DNA of 64,000 bases from Halioxenophilus sp033283405 (GTDB lineage: Bacteria > Pseudomonadota > Gammaproteobacteria > Pseudomonadales > Cellvibrionaceae): NCBI RefSeq assembly GCF_033283405.1, contig NZ_JAWMQR010000013.1:70249-134248 (forward strand). The letters run 5' to 3'. The notes beneath the pieces are model-generated. The model did no database searches and was not told where the DNA came from. It saw nothing but the letters and a program-made list of their open reading frames with translations. The first letter of the stretch is position 1. The number at the start of each line of letters is the position of its first letter. The translations under genes and the position numbers were made by a program. Shown one piece after another: positions 9,634 to 19,186 of this stretch.

Positions 9634-10302
9634 CTAGAGGTCGAGCTGCTGCCTGAGGTCGGCCAGCTTCTGGCGGTTTTCCGCCTTGCTGAGGCTGGTT
9701 TCACTGCTCTCGGGGAGGGCGATGTACTCGGGGTTGGGCAGGCTAACGCCGGCGCGCACCTGTTCGCACAGCTCGGCGTAGTGGCGTTTGAATACTGGTG
9801 CGGCCACCGACTCCGGGTTGGAGGCCAAAAAATACCAGTCACTGGCAAGGCCGGCGTGGTAGACCGCCGGGTGCGACCATTTGGCCGCCGCTTTGGGGCT
9901 GGGCGCGCGGCAGGCTTCAACATAGGCGCTGTGGGCATCGGGCAGGCGATCACCGCGCACGCGCTGACAGTGATCGAGCATGGTGTGCAGGGTGGGCAGG
10001 TACTCCGAGTGGCTGATGATCGACTTGGCGGCACGCAGCAGAACGTCGGCGGGCATGGACTTTAAAGTCTCCAGCCACAGACGTTTGGCCTGTACCTCCA
10101 GCTCCGGGTCGCGAAAGGCGGCGTAGTACTGGTTGTGAAAGTTGATGCTGAACAGGCTGAACACCTGATTGATGGCGTCGATCAGGTCCGGGTTGGGCGG
10201 CTGCCGGGTGGTTTCAGTAAGCCCAGCTGCGGTCGGTAAGTCGTTGGGCGAGTGGGATATCTCGCGTTTGACTTGGTCGATCACCTGTTTGCTCTCTTTC
10301 AT
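9634..10302 (-). CDS. Lambda P-like replicative helicase loader
   Basis: A 222-residue soluble protein whose layout follows phage lambda replication protein P. The first part reads INQVFSLFSINF, comparable to the INGVFSQLLATF segment of lambda P. A helical middle with LPTLHTMLDHCQR matches the lambda FLPSPGQFVAWCR position, and a C-terminal SKAENRQKLADLRQQL tail is comparable to lambda RAQALAKIAELKAKF. Lambda P binds DnaB and delivers it to the origin, so a helicase-loader role is inferred. The start at 10302 overlaps the end of the upstream DnaT-repeat gene by 89 bases, suggesting translational coupling. No prophage structural genes surround it, so it looks domesticated. Identification rests on remembered sequence, not a search. 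Confidence 0.7.
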   Translation of the reverse strand: MKESKQVIDQVKREISHSPNDLPTAAGLTETTRQPPNPDLIDAINQVFSLFSINFHNQYYAAFRDPELEVQAKRLWLETLKSMPADVLLRAAKSIISHSEYLPTLHTMLDHCQRVRGDRLPDAHSAYVEACRAPSPKAAAKWSHPAVYHAGLASDWYFLASNPESVAAPVFKRHYAELCEQVRAGVSLPNPEYIALPESSETSLSKAENRQKLADLRQQLDL

Positions 10303-11575
10303 GGTGTCCCGTGGGGAGTTTGTGTTGTTTGGCCCAGATATACTTGAGATGGCGGATAAAAATACTATCCCAGCTGTGTTTTGGTTCTGAGCGATTGCGC
10401 CAGTATAAAACAAACTCGGGAATTTGTGCCTCTATAAACGCCAACGGCATCTCGCACTGCTGGTGCAGCAGCTCCACACACTCGCGGCTCGGTTGCCACT
10501 CGGTGCTGATCAGAGAGGCCACCGGGTTGGGGGTGATGCCGTTTTGCAGGTGTGCCCACTGGTTGGCAACATGCTGGCAGAAGAGGTCGCCCCAGTTGTT
10601 GCGATAGGAGCCATTCTCGATCCACTTGTGGACAAATTCCGGCACGCATTCGTCGATAAATTCCGGGTCGATCTCCAGCTGTTGCAGGTAGTCGAGGGTG
10701 TGTTTGGCCGGTTGCCAGTCGCCACTCATGGCCACCGGCTTACGGTTGGCCAGGAAGGGCAGCTGTTTCTCCTCCCAATCTTTTTTTACCCAGGCGTAGA
10801 AGGTCATGGTCCAGGAGGCCATCTGGGTACCGGTCTCCCGGTAGTAGAGGCGGAAGCGGTTGGCGCAGTCGTTGATGTGGGCCAGTGGAATCCCCTCCTG
10901 GCTGAGCTGGGCCAGCACCTGCTCGTCGGGTGCCCACTGCTCGGGCAGGGGTGATTGTTGCGACTGCTGCTTCTGTTCGCGCGCCTTGTGCGCCTCAAAC
11001 TGGCGCCAGCGGCGCAGGGCGTAGGCCTGGAATTTGGCCCCCCAGGAGCGCTGGCTCTCGCCCCGCTCGCGCCAGTAGGTGATAAATTCCGGCAGTATCT
11101 CGCGGCTGAAGCCGGCCGGAATATTGTGTTCGGCCAGGCGTGTCATCACCTCGGCGCTGGGCGACCAGTTGGCCGGCATGGGGCTGGCGGCGACCGCGGC
11201 ATTGGCGGTTGCCACCGGAGCGGCAGCGGCTGTGACCGCTGCCGGGTTTTCTGTCTGGCGCTGGTTGAAGGCGAATTTCAGCTCCAGGCTGCTGGCGTAG
11301 GGGGCTGAGGCGAGCAGCAGCTGCCCCTTGGCGCGCAGATTCTGGCTGATGCGTTGGATATCCTCGGCCGTCCAGAAGGGCATGTAGTGCTGGCACTCAA
11401 CCTGGGTTAGCCGATACCAGTGGTAGCCATTGCGCACCCGGGCCGGCTGGTGAAAGCCATACTCGGCCAAAATGGCGAGCAGGGTGGCTGCCTCCAACCC
11501 CAGTTCGGTGGCTAAACGGGGGGAGACCAGAATCGGTCGCTCTGGGATGGTGGCAGCGGGCATGGGGTTACTCAT
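10214..11575 (-). CDS. Replication protein with N-terminal winged-helix-like domain and four DnaT domains
   Basis: A 453-residue protein. Residues about 14-95 look like a winged-helix DNA-binding domain (LATELGLEAATLLAILAEY ... QRISQNLRAKGQLLL). After an Ala-rich linker come four copies of a DnaT-type ssDNA-binding domain at about 136-192, 214-268, 287-343 and 360-416. Each begins W-x-P, has an I-P/E-F-I-x-x-x-x-P-E-F core, an aromatic-rich helix and a closing S/N-W-x-x-x-F-x-x-H-x-x-x-x-W. Copy 2 is the most diverged. DnaT in E. coli has one such domain and acts in primosome assembly. The start at 11575 was chosen because no better Shine-Dalgarno exists; a TTG at 11620 would add 15 residues. 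It is upstream of and overlaps the lambda P-like gene, and is divergent from radA. Confidence 0.82.
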   Translation of the reverse strand: MSNPMPAATIPERPILVSPRLATELGLEAATLLAILAEYGFHQPARVRNGYHWYRLTQVECQHYMPFWTAEDIQRISQNLRAKGQLLLASAPYASSLELKFAFNQRQTENPAAVTAAAAPVATANAAVAASPMPANWSPSAEVMTRLAEHNIPAGFSREILPEFITYWRERGESQRSWGAKFQAYALRRWRQFEAHKAREQKQQSQQSPLPEQWAPDEQVLAQLSQEGIPLAHINDCANRFRLYYRETGTQMASWTMTFYAWVKKDWEEKQLPFLANRKPVAMSGDWQPAKHTLDYLQQLEIDPEFIDECVPEFVHKWIENGSYRNNWGDLFCQHVANQWAHLQNGITPNPVASLISTEWQPSRECVELLHQQCEMPLAFIEAQIPEFVLYWRNRSEPKHSWDSIFIRHLKYIWAKQHKLPTGHHEREQTGDRPSQTRDIPLAQRLTDRSWAY

Positions 11576-11662
11576 AGCAGTCGTAAGGGGGGATTTTAAG
11601 CCCCGCGGGTGGAAAGGCAATGTGTTAATGTAGCGCCGATTATTTTACGGAAGGCGAATTGA

Positions 11663-13030
11663 GTGGCAAAAAACAAGCTTGCGTACGTCTGCAGTGAGTG
11701 TGGCTCCGACTACAGCAAATGGCAGGGGCAGTGCGCTGATTGCGGTGCCTGGAATACTCTCTCCGAGGTGCGCCTGGGGCCTGCCAAGGGCCACAGCCAC
11801 CGCCTGGAGGGCTATGCCGGTGCCTCCGGCGGTGCCCGGGTGCAGAAGTTAAAGGATATCAGCCTGGAGGATCTGCCCCGGCTCTCGACCGGTACCGCCG
11901 AGTTTGACCGGGTTCTGGGCGGCGGCCTGGTGCCGGGCTCGGTGGTGCTGATTGGCGGCAACCCCGGGGCGGGCAAGTCGACCCTGCTGCTGCAGACCCT
12001 CTGCCGGCTGGCGGCCAACATGACTGCGCTCTACGTTACCGGTGAGGAGTCGCTGCAGCAGGTGGCCATGCGTGCCGCGCGCCTCAATCTGCCCACCGAC
12101 CAGCTCAATCTGCTGGCCGAAACCAACGTCGAGGCCATTGTTCAGGCGACCAGCCAGCTGCAACCGAAAATATTGGTGGTCGACTCCATCCAGGTGGTGC
12201 ACATGGCCGATATCCAATCGGCGCCGGGCAGTGTCTCCCAGGTGCGCGAGTGCGCCGCCTACCTCACCCGCTACGCCAAGACCTCCGGCACGGTGCTGAT
12301 TCTGGTGGGCCATGTCACCAAGGATGGCAGCCTGGCCGGGCCCAAGGTGCTGGAGCATATGATCGACTGCTCAACCCTGCTCGATGGCGACCAGGACAGC
12401 CGCTTCCGCACCCTACGCAGCCACAAGAACCGCTTTGGAGCGGTCAACGAACTGGGCGTGTTTGCCATGACCGAACAGGGCTTGAAAGAGGTCTCCAACC
12501 CCTCGGCCATTTTTTTACAGCGGGCCGAGGATGTCGCCTCCGGCTCGGTGGTGATGGTGGTCTGGGAAGGGACGCGGCCGCTGCTGGTGGAGATTCAAGC
12601 CCTGGTCGACGACAGTCACTTTGGCAGCCCGCGGCGGGTGGCGGTGGGGCTGGAGCAGAACCGGCTGGCCATGCTGCTGGCGGTGCTGCACCGACACGGC
12701 GGACTGCACCTGGGTGATCAGGATGTGTTCGTCAACGTGGTGGGCGGAGTCAAGGTGGTGGAGACCAGCTCCGACCTGGCGCTGCTGCTGGCGGTAATCT
12801 CCAGTTTTCGCGATCAGCCCCTGTCGGAGGGGTTGATCGCCTTTGGCGAGGTCGGTTTGTCGGGCGAGATCCGGCCGGTGCCGAACGGCCAGGAGCGGGT
12901 GCGGGAGGCGCGCAAACACGGCTTTAAGCGCGCCATCGTGCCGGCTGCCAACTGCCCCAAGCAGGGTATTGAAGGGATGGAGCTGGTGCCGGTGAAGCGC
13001 TTGGCGGATGCCATTGAGGCGCTCTCTTAG
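11663..13030 (+). CDS. radA: DNA repair protein RadA (Sms)
   Basis: Hexameric ATPase that drives branch migration of recombination intermediates. The N-terminal zinc finger has Cys-10, 13, 24 and 27. A RecA-like core carries Walker A (GGNPGAGKST, residues 98-107) and the RadA signature KNRFG. The C-terminal Lon-protease-like domain ends in VREARKHGFKRAIVPAAN. Length 455 aa is typical. The start codon is GTG with GGAAGG about 10 bases upstream. It is transcribed away from the phage-type replication pair, sharing an intergenic space of under 90 bases. Confidence 0.97.
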   Translation: MAKNKLAYVCSECGSDYSKWQGQCADCGAWNTLSEVRLGPAKGHSHRLEGYAGASGGARVQKLKDISLEDLPRLSTGTAEFDRVLGGGLVPGSVVLIGGNPGAGKSTLLLQTLCRLAANMTALYVTGEESLQQVAMRAARLNLPTDQLNLLAETNVEAIVQATSQLQPKILVVDSIQVVHMADIQSAPGSVSQVRECAAYLTRYAKTSGTVLILVGHVTKDGSLAGPKVLEHMIDCSTLLDGDQDSRFRTLRSHKNRFGAVNELGVFAMTEQGLKEVSNPSAIFLQRAEDVASGSVVMVVWEGTRPLLVEIQALVDDSHFGSPRRVAVGLEQNRLAMLLAVLHRHGGLHLGDQDVFVNVVGGVKVVETSSDLALLLAVISSFRDQPLSEGLIAFGEVGLSGEIRPVPNGQERVREARKHGFKRAIVPAANCPKQGIEGMELVPVKRLADAIEALS

Positions 13031-13111
13031 CCTGGGTGAAATAGTGTTGCCGAGGGTGTTGTTCGGGCCGGTTGCCGGCTGCAGCGGCTCTGGCGCGAGC
13101 AGAACCGGAAT

Positions 13112-13462
13112 CTAGCCGGCGCGATTAAAGGTTTTGATCAGGCGGCGCAGCTTGGCGCGGTGGTCGATACCGGCCGGAGTACACTCAATGCCCAGGTAGC
13201 TGCCCTGTACATGGGCCAGGTGGCCGCGCATCTTAATGCGGCCCTCCTCGTGCAGGTTAACGTGCAGAATCAGTTCGTCGCTGACATCCAGTGGGCAGGT
13301 GTTGGTGGAGACCACCAGGGCACCACTGAAGGAGAGGTCCACCAACTGCACGGGCCAACGGCCGCCGGCCGCCTCGATTTCGGCGGTGGTGCGATAGAGC
13401 ACCCGTGGGAAGTTGCGGCGCTCCCGGCTATGTCGGTTAGGAAGGTCGATACTGCTTGCCAT
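13112..13462 (-). CDS. PilZ domain protein
   Basis: A 116-residue protein consisting of a PilZ domain. RERRNFPRVLYR provides the N-terminal R-x-x-x-R element and VDLSFSGALV the D-x-S-x-x-G element, so c-di-GMP binding is plausible. I start it at the ATG at 13462 because the PilZ fold begins shortly after. Upstream in-frame codons up to 13591 would add a hydrophobic, non-conserved extension. It ends convergent with radA. It is the second free-standing PilZ protein in the window, and the partner is unknown. Confidence 0.82.
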   Translation of the reverse strand: MASSIDLPNRHSRERRNFPRVLYRTTAEIEAAGGRWPVQLVDLSFSGALVVSTNTCPLDVSDELILHVNLHEEGRIKMRGHLAHVQGSYLGIECTPAGIDHRAKLRRLIKTFNRAG

Positions 13463-13981
13463 AATAGACTCTTGCCAATTGCTAAGCTGAAACAGTCTGA
13501 ATAGGGGCAACAACGCACGGGCAGTGGCGCTGAAAGTAAACTCTGTTAAAGCGACACCAAACTTGTGAACAAGGGCGAACGACAATCTCACCTATTACGC
13601 ACTCTAATGCTTTGGTTCACTCTAGGAGGTGATGTGCGCCTGCCATTCAATCTGGGTTACAACAACTTGAGCGGCTGTTGGCTGCGCGCTGACCAATAGT
13701 GCGGGAAAACAGTGACACAACGGTAAAAACGAAGCTCTTACGCTAACAGATCCAGGTACTGGGCAATACGGCAAATGGGTTAACTTTTACTATTTGAGTA
13801 TTGGTTCACAAACCGGTTAAGTTCCCAAAGTGGCAGGCTAGCACAGTGGTTGTGCGCGGCTTAGTGGCCATAGTGCGTAGATGGTGGCTGGATAAGAGCA
13901 AGTCCAGTCAGAATGTGCGCTTATCGCGGGAGATAGGGCCAGCCTGATGGCCGGCCCGGTCAGTTTTTTTACCCGCTAGGG
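13463..13981. other. 519-base intergenic region between PilZ gene and ettA
   Basis: No convincing coding frame. It holds the promoter region of the PilZ gene on the right of that gene and, near 13936-13970, a strong hairpin followed on the plus strand by seven T. No plus-strand gene ends here, so a small plus-strand transcript is possible but unproven. Confidence 0.5.
13936..13970 (+). terminator. Hairpin with T-run, orphan terminator-like element
   Basis: GGGCCAGCC (13936-13944) pairs with GGCCGGCCC (13949-13957) around a TGAT loop with one mismatch. Six bases later there are seven T. On the minus strand the same hairpin follows the ettA stop codon but lacks a T-run after it, so it may serve as a weak ettA end as well. 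Confidence 0.4.
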
Positions 13982-15646
13982 TCAAACCTTAATCGGTTTG
14001 TACTTCATGCGCTTGGGCTGTGCCTCATTGCCCTTGCGCTTCTGGAAATCCTCGTGGTACTCGGTGTAGTTGCCCTCAAAGAAGACCACTTCACTGTCGC
14101 CCTCATAGGCCAAAATGTGGGTGGCGACGCGGTCGAGGAACCAGCGATCGTGGGAGATCACCAGGGCGCAGCCAGGGAAGTTGAGCAGTGCCTCTTCCAG
14201 GGCGCGCAAGGTCTCCACATCCAGGTCGTTGGAGGGTTCGTCGAGCAGCAGCACATTGGCGCCCTGTTTCAGGGTGTTGGCCAGATGCAGGCGGCCGCGT
14301 TCACCGCCAGAGAGTTCACCCACGCGTTTCTGCTGGTCGGAGCCTTTAAAGTTAAAGCGGCCCACGTAGGAGCGGGAGCCCACCTCGTAGTTGTTGATGT
14401 TGAGCACATCGGCGCCGCCGGAGATCGCCTCCCACACGGTGTGGTTGTCGTTGAGGTTCTCCCGGCTCTGTTCGACAAAAGCGACCTTTACGGAATCGCC
14501 GATATCGATGCTGCCGGAGTCCGGCTGCTCGTAACCGGCGATCATACGAAACAGGGTCGATTTACCGGCACCGTTACCACCCACAATCCCAACAATAGCC
14601 CCTTTGGGGATACTGAAGCTCAGGTCGTTGATCAACACCCGGTCGCCATAGCTTTTGCTGACGTGGTTGAACTCAATCACCTTGTCGCCCAGGCGCTCGC
14701 CGGGGGGAATGTAGATCTCGTTGGTCTCGTTGCGCTTTTGAAACTCCTGCGACTGCATCTCTTCAAAGCGGGCCAGGCGGGCCTTGTTCTTGGCGTGGCG
14801 CCCTTTGGGGTTCTGGCGCACCCACTCCAGCTCTGACTTCATTGCCTTCAGGTGTGAGGCTTCGGTCTTCTGCTCCTGCTCCAGGCGCTTCTCTTTTGCC
14901 TCCAGCCAGTCGGAGTAGTTGCCCTCGTAGGGGATGCCGCGGCCGCGGTCGAGTTCCAGAATCCAGCCGGCGGCGTTATCGAGGAAGTAGCGGTCGTGGG
15001 TGATGGCCACCACGGTGCCGGGGAAGGCGACCAGGAACTGCTCCAGCCAGAAGACCGACTCGGCATCCAGGTGGTTGGTGGGTTCGTCCAGCAGCAGCAT
15101 GTCGGGGCGCGACAGCAGCAGGCGGCAGAGGGCCACCCGGCGGCGTTCACCACCGGAGAGTTTGGTGACGTCGGCATCCCAGGGCGGCAGGCGCAGGGCG
15201 TCGGCGGCGGTCTCCAGCTTGTGCTCTAAATTGTGGGCATCCCAGGCCTGGATAATATCCTCCAGTTGTGCCTGCTTTTTGGCCAGGGCATCGAAGTCGG
15301 CATCCGGCTCGGCGTAGTCGGCGTAGACCTTATCCAGTGCCGCCAGCGCGTCCAGCGCTTCGCGCACACCATCTTCCACATTGCCGCGCACATCTTTATT
15401 GGGGTCGAGGTGCGGCTCCTGGGGCAGGTAGCCCACCTTGATGCCGGGCATAGGCCGGGCCTCGCCGTTGTAGTCCTGGTCGACTCCGGCCATGATCTTC
15501 AGCAGCGAGGATTTACCGGAGCCGTTCAGGCCGAGCACACCAATCTTGGCGCCGGGGAAGAACGACAGGGAGATATCTTTAAGAATCTCGCGCTTGGGCG
15601 GCACGATCTTGCCAACGCGGTTCATGGAGTAGACGTATTGGGCCAT
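13982..15646 (-). CDS. ettA: Energy-dependent translational throttle protein EttA (ABC-F)
   Basis: ABC-F ATPase that binds the ribosomal E site and gates early elongation according to the ATP/ADP ratio. There are two ABC cassettes with Walker A GLNGSGKSS and GGNGAGKST, signature motifs LSGGERRR and LSGGERGR, and Walker B sequences LLLLDEPTNHLD and VLLLDEPSNDLD. The P-site tRNA interaction linker (KAMKSELEWVRQNPKGRHAKNKAR) lies between them. The second Walker B ends in SNDLD, as in EttA. The start at 15646 gives 554 aa, matching the family length of about 555, with AGGA upstream. In-frame codons to 15676 are discarded. There are no transmembrane segments, as expected. Confidence 0.95.
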   Translation of the reverse strand: MAQYVYSMNRVGKIVPPKREILKDISLSFFPGAKIGVLGLNGSGKSSLLKIMAGVDQDYNGEARPMPGIKVGYLPQEPHLDPNKDVRGNVEDGVREALDALAALDKVYADYAEPDADFDALAKKQAQLEDIIQAWDAHNLEHKLETAADALRLPPWDADVTKLSGGERRRVALCRLLLSRPDMLLLDEPTNHLDAESVFWLEQFLVAFPGTVVAITHDRYFLDNAAGWILELDRGRGIPYEGNYSDWLEAKEKRLEQEQKTEASHLKAMKSELEWVRQNPKGRHAKNKARLARFEEMQSQEFQKRNETNEIYIPPGERLGDKVIEFNHVSKSYGDRVLINDLSFSIPKGAIVGIVGGNGAGKSTLFRMIAGYEQPDSGSIDIGDSVKVAFVEQSRENLNDNHTVWEAISGGADVLNINNYEVGSRSYVGRFNFKGSDQQKRVGELSGGERGRLHLANTLKQGANVLLLDEPSNDLDVETLRALEEALLNFPGCALVISHDRWFLDRVATHILAYEGDSEVVFFEGNYTEYHEDFQKRKGNEAQPKRMKYKPIKV

Positions 15647-15756
15647 GTGGCTGTGATCCTCTCTGGGTTTAGCCAAATTTGGCGGGCACGGTAACTGATG
15701 CGTTTTTGAAGTTCAATAGTTGCGGCGGCTATGTCCCGCCTGCAACCCTTACCCGT

Positions 15757-15785
15757 AAAAAAAAACGGGCCACAGCTGTGGCCCG
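15757..15785 (-). terminator. Rho-independent terminator of the TonB receptor gene
   Basis: A perfect 20-base palindrome at 15766-15785 (CGGGCCACAG and its complement) is followed on the minus strand by nine T (15757-15765). It lies 24 bases beyond the stop of the receptor gene. Confidence 0.9.
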
Positions 15786-15809
15786 TCAGTGAAGCGAGGT
15801 GCGTCTGCC

Positions 15810-18800
15810 TTAGAAGCGGAAATTAACACCCACTTTGGCTTCCCACAGAGACTCCGGGTCTTCGAGTTTGTCGGTGACGCTGCCACCTTTAAAGTTGGTG
15901 TAAACGTATTGACCCTGGTCATTGACCTCGGCATCGACCACCTCTTGCGAGAAGAACTCGGCATCGGACTGGTGACCCCAACGGTCGTTCAGGAAATTGC
16001 CCAGGTTGTACAGCAGGAAGTAGACCTCACCGGAGGTGCCATCAAAGAAGGTGGGCAGCTCCTGGCGTACCGCCAGATTGACCAGCGTGCTCCAGCGGGC
16101 GTTAACCTCGTTGCGTGCCACGTAACCGGAATCCAGGCCGTTTTTATCTACCCAGGCGAAGAAGGCATCCTGATCGAAGCCATCGGCAAAGACGACGTTG
16201 GGGTCATCCGCGCCGGTGGGCACGTAGAGCAGGTGCCGGCCGTAGTAACCATCGCCTTCAAGATCCTGGCCATCCATCACGTAACTCTGGCCCTGGCCCT
16301 GTTTACGCACAGCGCGCAGGCTGATCTTGGTATCCAGGTCGCCAATAAAGGCGTGAGTGTAGTTCACATAGAGGCTGAAACGGTGTGGGGTTTCGTAGTT
16401 GGAGGTGCCCGGGCGTGGATCGTTAATATCCAGCAGGGCGGTGTTGTCGAAGTTGGAACCGGCGGTGGAGCTGGTCATCGGACTGATATCCTCAGAGCGG
16501 GTCTGAGCATAACCAACAGAGACGTAGAAGCCGTTATCAAACGCCTTGGAGAGGTTCAACGATGCGACAAACCCTTCCGCAGTGCGGTCGGAGTTGGTCA
16601 GCATGTAAACGTCGCGCACGCTGCTGTCGGCGTAGTCATAGATGGGTGCGCCGGTGGTGGTGTAGCCGACAATCTCCTGGGAGATATCCTGGTAGTAGGC
16701 GGCATCCTGGGTCTGGGAGTAGATGAAATCACCATCCAGAGTCCAGCCGGATTCGAACTCCTGAGTGAAGCCCAAGGAGTACTTCCATTCACCCGGTTGT
16801 TCGTAGTCAGGGTCGATAATATTGACATAGCTGATGTTGCCATCGGCGACGGTGGTGGCGGCAACAATATCGTACAGTGACTGTGGCGGTGCGAAGCCAG
16901 GTGCACCGCCGTTAGCCAGAGGTGCGGTCAGAATGGAGTCGGCGTAAGAGGTGTTGGAGACCTGCACGTTGGTCACACCATCGTTACTCCAGGCGTTAGA
17001 GATCCAGACGTTGGGGTTGCCGCCGGAGAAGAGGCCAATACCACCGCGAATGGTCAAGGAGTCTGCCGCTCCCCAGGTGAAGCCAAAGCGTGGCATTAGA
17101 ATATCGAGGCCATCGACACCGGTGTCGTTGGGAACACCAAAGTAGTCCTCAAACGCCGGGTTGGTGTTGGGCGCATCGTCACTGGTGAACTTCTCGTAAC
17201 GCAGGCCGTAAACCAAGGTCAGGTTTTTGGGAGCGATGTACCACTCATCCTGAATATAGAGGGTGTGCTGGACGTTCTCGAAGGAGGCGGCAGCGTCGTT
17301 GGGATTGTTGGTGCCACCACCGCTACCGTAGTAGACGCGGTTGGGGGTGCCCAGTTCGAATTTGTCGATACCGGAGAGGCCACCGGAACTGGAGCTGTCG
17401 AAGAAGCGGTACTCACCACCATCGGAGTGCTGTACAAACAGGTTGAAGACCGATAGCGCCTCCTGCTCGTAGCCGGCGGTTAATACGTGGTCGCCGGCCA
17501 ACAGTTGGGAATTAAATTTGAAGTAATCGGATTCGGTATTGAGTGCGTTGGATTGGCGGGAGTCATCGGTACCCAGGTAGACGATATTGCTGCCAATGGA
17601 GATCTGCATCTCACCAAAGCCCTGGTCGGCCACATTCACCTGAGAGTCGTTCATCTCGTTGTGGCTGATAAACAGCTCGGTGGAGAAGGTGTCGGTCCAC
17701 TGGGCAGACCACTTAGCGGTGGTGGTCTCTGATTCCGCCCCTTTGCGGTAGAAGTGGTTGGCGAACTCAAATTCGTCGCTGTCGCTATCGGAGGCGCGAT
17801 CTTCAAAGCCCTCGTAGTAGTTGTAGATCAACGCCAGGCTGTGGCTATCGGTGATGTTCCAGTCGATACGGGCCGCGTACTTCTCCTCTTCCTGTACGCC
17901 GTTGCCAGGCTGGCCGCCGGGCTCGTAGCCGTAGACGTTGCGGGCGATATCGGCGATGCGGTTATAGTCGGTTTCACTCAACCAATCGCGAGTGTCGCCG
18001 CTGCCGCCATTGTAGCCCTGGGCAATAAACTCCGGCGATTCAGACTCCTCGTAGGAGACATAGAAGAAGAGCTTGTCTTTCAGGATAGGACCGCCGAAAT
18101 CAAAACCGCGGCGGTAGGTGTCGTAGGACTCGCTCTCAAACTTGGAGGATTCCCCGTGGCCGTAGTCGATAGAGTCGCCTTTCAGGCTGTCGTCGGTGTA
18201 TTGATAGAAAACGCCACCGTGGAACTCGTTGGTACCGGCTTTGGAAACCGCGTTGATGGTACAGGCGCTGAAACCGCCGTACTGCACCGCGTAGGGAGCC
18301 AGCTCCACCGAGACCTGCTCAATGGCCGCGAAGGGGAAGGGCATGCCGGTGGCGGTGGAGTAGCCGTTGCTGTTCAAGCCGAAGCGGTCGTTTTGGCTGA
18401 CACCATCCAAGGTGGTGCTGTTGAAGCGGGGGTGTTTACCGGCACAGGTGATGCCGCCAGTGCCCGGGTCCAGGTTGATGCGTGGGTCGATAGCGATGAT
18501 GTCGACGATATCGCGGTCGCCGGAGGTGTTGTTCTCCAGCTCAAACAGGCCAAAGGTGGAGGAGGGGCCCACGGCGGTGGTGGCCACCGAGCTGGCGTCG
18601 GCGTAAACCGTCACCTCTTCCATGTTTTTCTCTTCGTAACCGTAGGTGAGGTTGTAGACATCACCCAGGGAGATGGAGTCAACCACTACCTTCTGGTCTT
18701 CGTTGATGATCACCGTGTAGGGGCCACCGACGGAGAGCTTGGGCGCGTAGAAAGAGCCCGCCGAGTTGGTGGTGTAGGTGCGGCTGGCACCGGTACGATC

Positions 18801-18956
18801 GTCAATAATAACGATCGTGGTGTTGGTCATTGGCTCACCGGCTGGTGTGAGAATCTTTCCCCGAATGGCAGAGGTGGTCTCCTGGCCCACAGCACTACCG
18901 GCCGTGGCAGCCAGCAATACCGCCATAGCCAGGCGCTGCTTGATAAAAGGCTTCAT
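15810..18956 (-). CDS. Oar-like TonB-dependent outer-membrane receptor
   Basis: Outer-membrane importer of 1048 aa. It has a signal peptide ending near VGQ (residue 24) and a carboxypeptidase-regulatory-like beta-sandwich at about 25-105 (SAIRGKILTPAGEPMTNTTI). A plug domain contains a Cys pair region (GGITCAGKHPRFN ... GFSACTINAVSKAGTNEFHGG), followed by a long beta-barrel closing in VGVNFRF with terminal Phe. The N-terminal sandwich places it with the Oar/CarboxypepD_reg family rather than siderophore receptors. AGGGAAGA precedes the ATG. It is divergent from a secreted EEP-fold enzyme (230 bases between starts), which suggests the pair handles one substrate, perhaps an organophosphate. That substrate guess is inference. 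Confidence 0.88.
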   Translation of the reverse strand: MKPFIKQRLAMAVLLAATAGSAVGQETTSAIRGKILTPAGEPMTNTTIVIIDDRTGASRTYTTNSAGSFYAPKLSVGGPYTVIINEDQKVVVDSISLGDVYNLTYGYEEKNMEEVTVYADASSVATTAVGPSSTFGLFELENNTSGDRDIVDIIAIDPRINLDPGTGGITCAGKHPRFNSTTLDGVSQNDRFGLNSNGYSTATGMPFPFAAIEQVSVELAPYAVQYGGFSACTINAVSKAGTNEFHGGVFYQYTDDSLKGDSIDYGHGESSKFESESYDTYRRGFDFGGPILKDKLFFYVSYEESESPEFIAQGYNGGSGDTRDWLSETDYNRIADIARNVYGYEPGGQPGNGVQEEEKYAARIDWNITDSHSLALIYNYYEGFEDRASDSDSDEFEFANHFYRKGAESETTTAKWSAQWTDTFSTELFISHNEMNDSQVNVADQGFGEMQISIGSNIVYLGTDDSRQSNALNTESDYFKFNSQLLAGDHVLTAGYEQEALSVFNLFVQHSDGGEYRFFDSSSSGGLSGIDKFELGTPNRVYYGSGGGTNNPNDAAASFENVQHTLYIQDEWYIAPKNLTLVYGLRYEKFTSDDAPNTNPAFEDYFGVPNDTGVDGLDILMPRFGFTWGAADSLTIRGGIGLFSGGNPNVWISNAWSNDGVTNVQVSNTSYADSILTAPLANGGAPGFAPPQSLYDIVAATTVADGNISYVNIIDPDYEQPGEWKYSLGFTQEFESGWTLDGDFIYSQTQDAAYYQDISQEIVGYTTTGAPIYDYADSSVRDVYMLTNSDRTAEGFVASLNLSKAFDNGFYVSVGYAQTRSEDISPMTSSTAGSNFDNTALLDINDPRPGTSNYETPHRFSLYVNYTHAFIGDLDTKISLRAVRKQGQGQSYVMDGQDLEGDGYYGRHLLYVPTGADDPNVVFADGFDQDAFFAWVDKNGLDSGYVARNEVNARWSTLVNLAVRQELPTFFDGTSGEVYFLLYNLGNFLNDRWGHQSDAEFFSQEVVDAEVNDQGQYVYTNFKGGSVTDKLEDPESLWEAKVGVNFRF

Positions 18957-19186
18957 AGTTTCTTCCCTAAATGGTCGAGAGGGGGTGGCCCCCGGTGTGA
19001 TGCAAATGGTGTAATAAGTAGACGAGTGATTCGGTTAACTCCCGCATTGTCGAGGCAAAATATTACAAATCTGTGACGGTTTATAGAGCCTTAAATTAAC
19101 TTTTTGACCAATAGGGCAAACAATTTTTGAAGTTTTCTTTAAGCGTCAAGATGGCTTGCTTTGTGGCGTAAATAGGAAAGAGTTTT

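Noticed and set aside
17754..19076. 440-codon plus-strand frame opposite the TonB receptor
   Set aside because: Shadow of the receptor gene; Val/Gly-rich low-complexity translation and no ribosome site.
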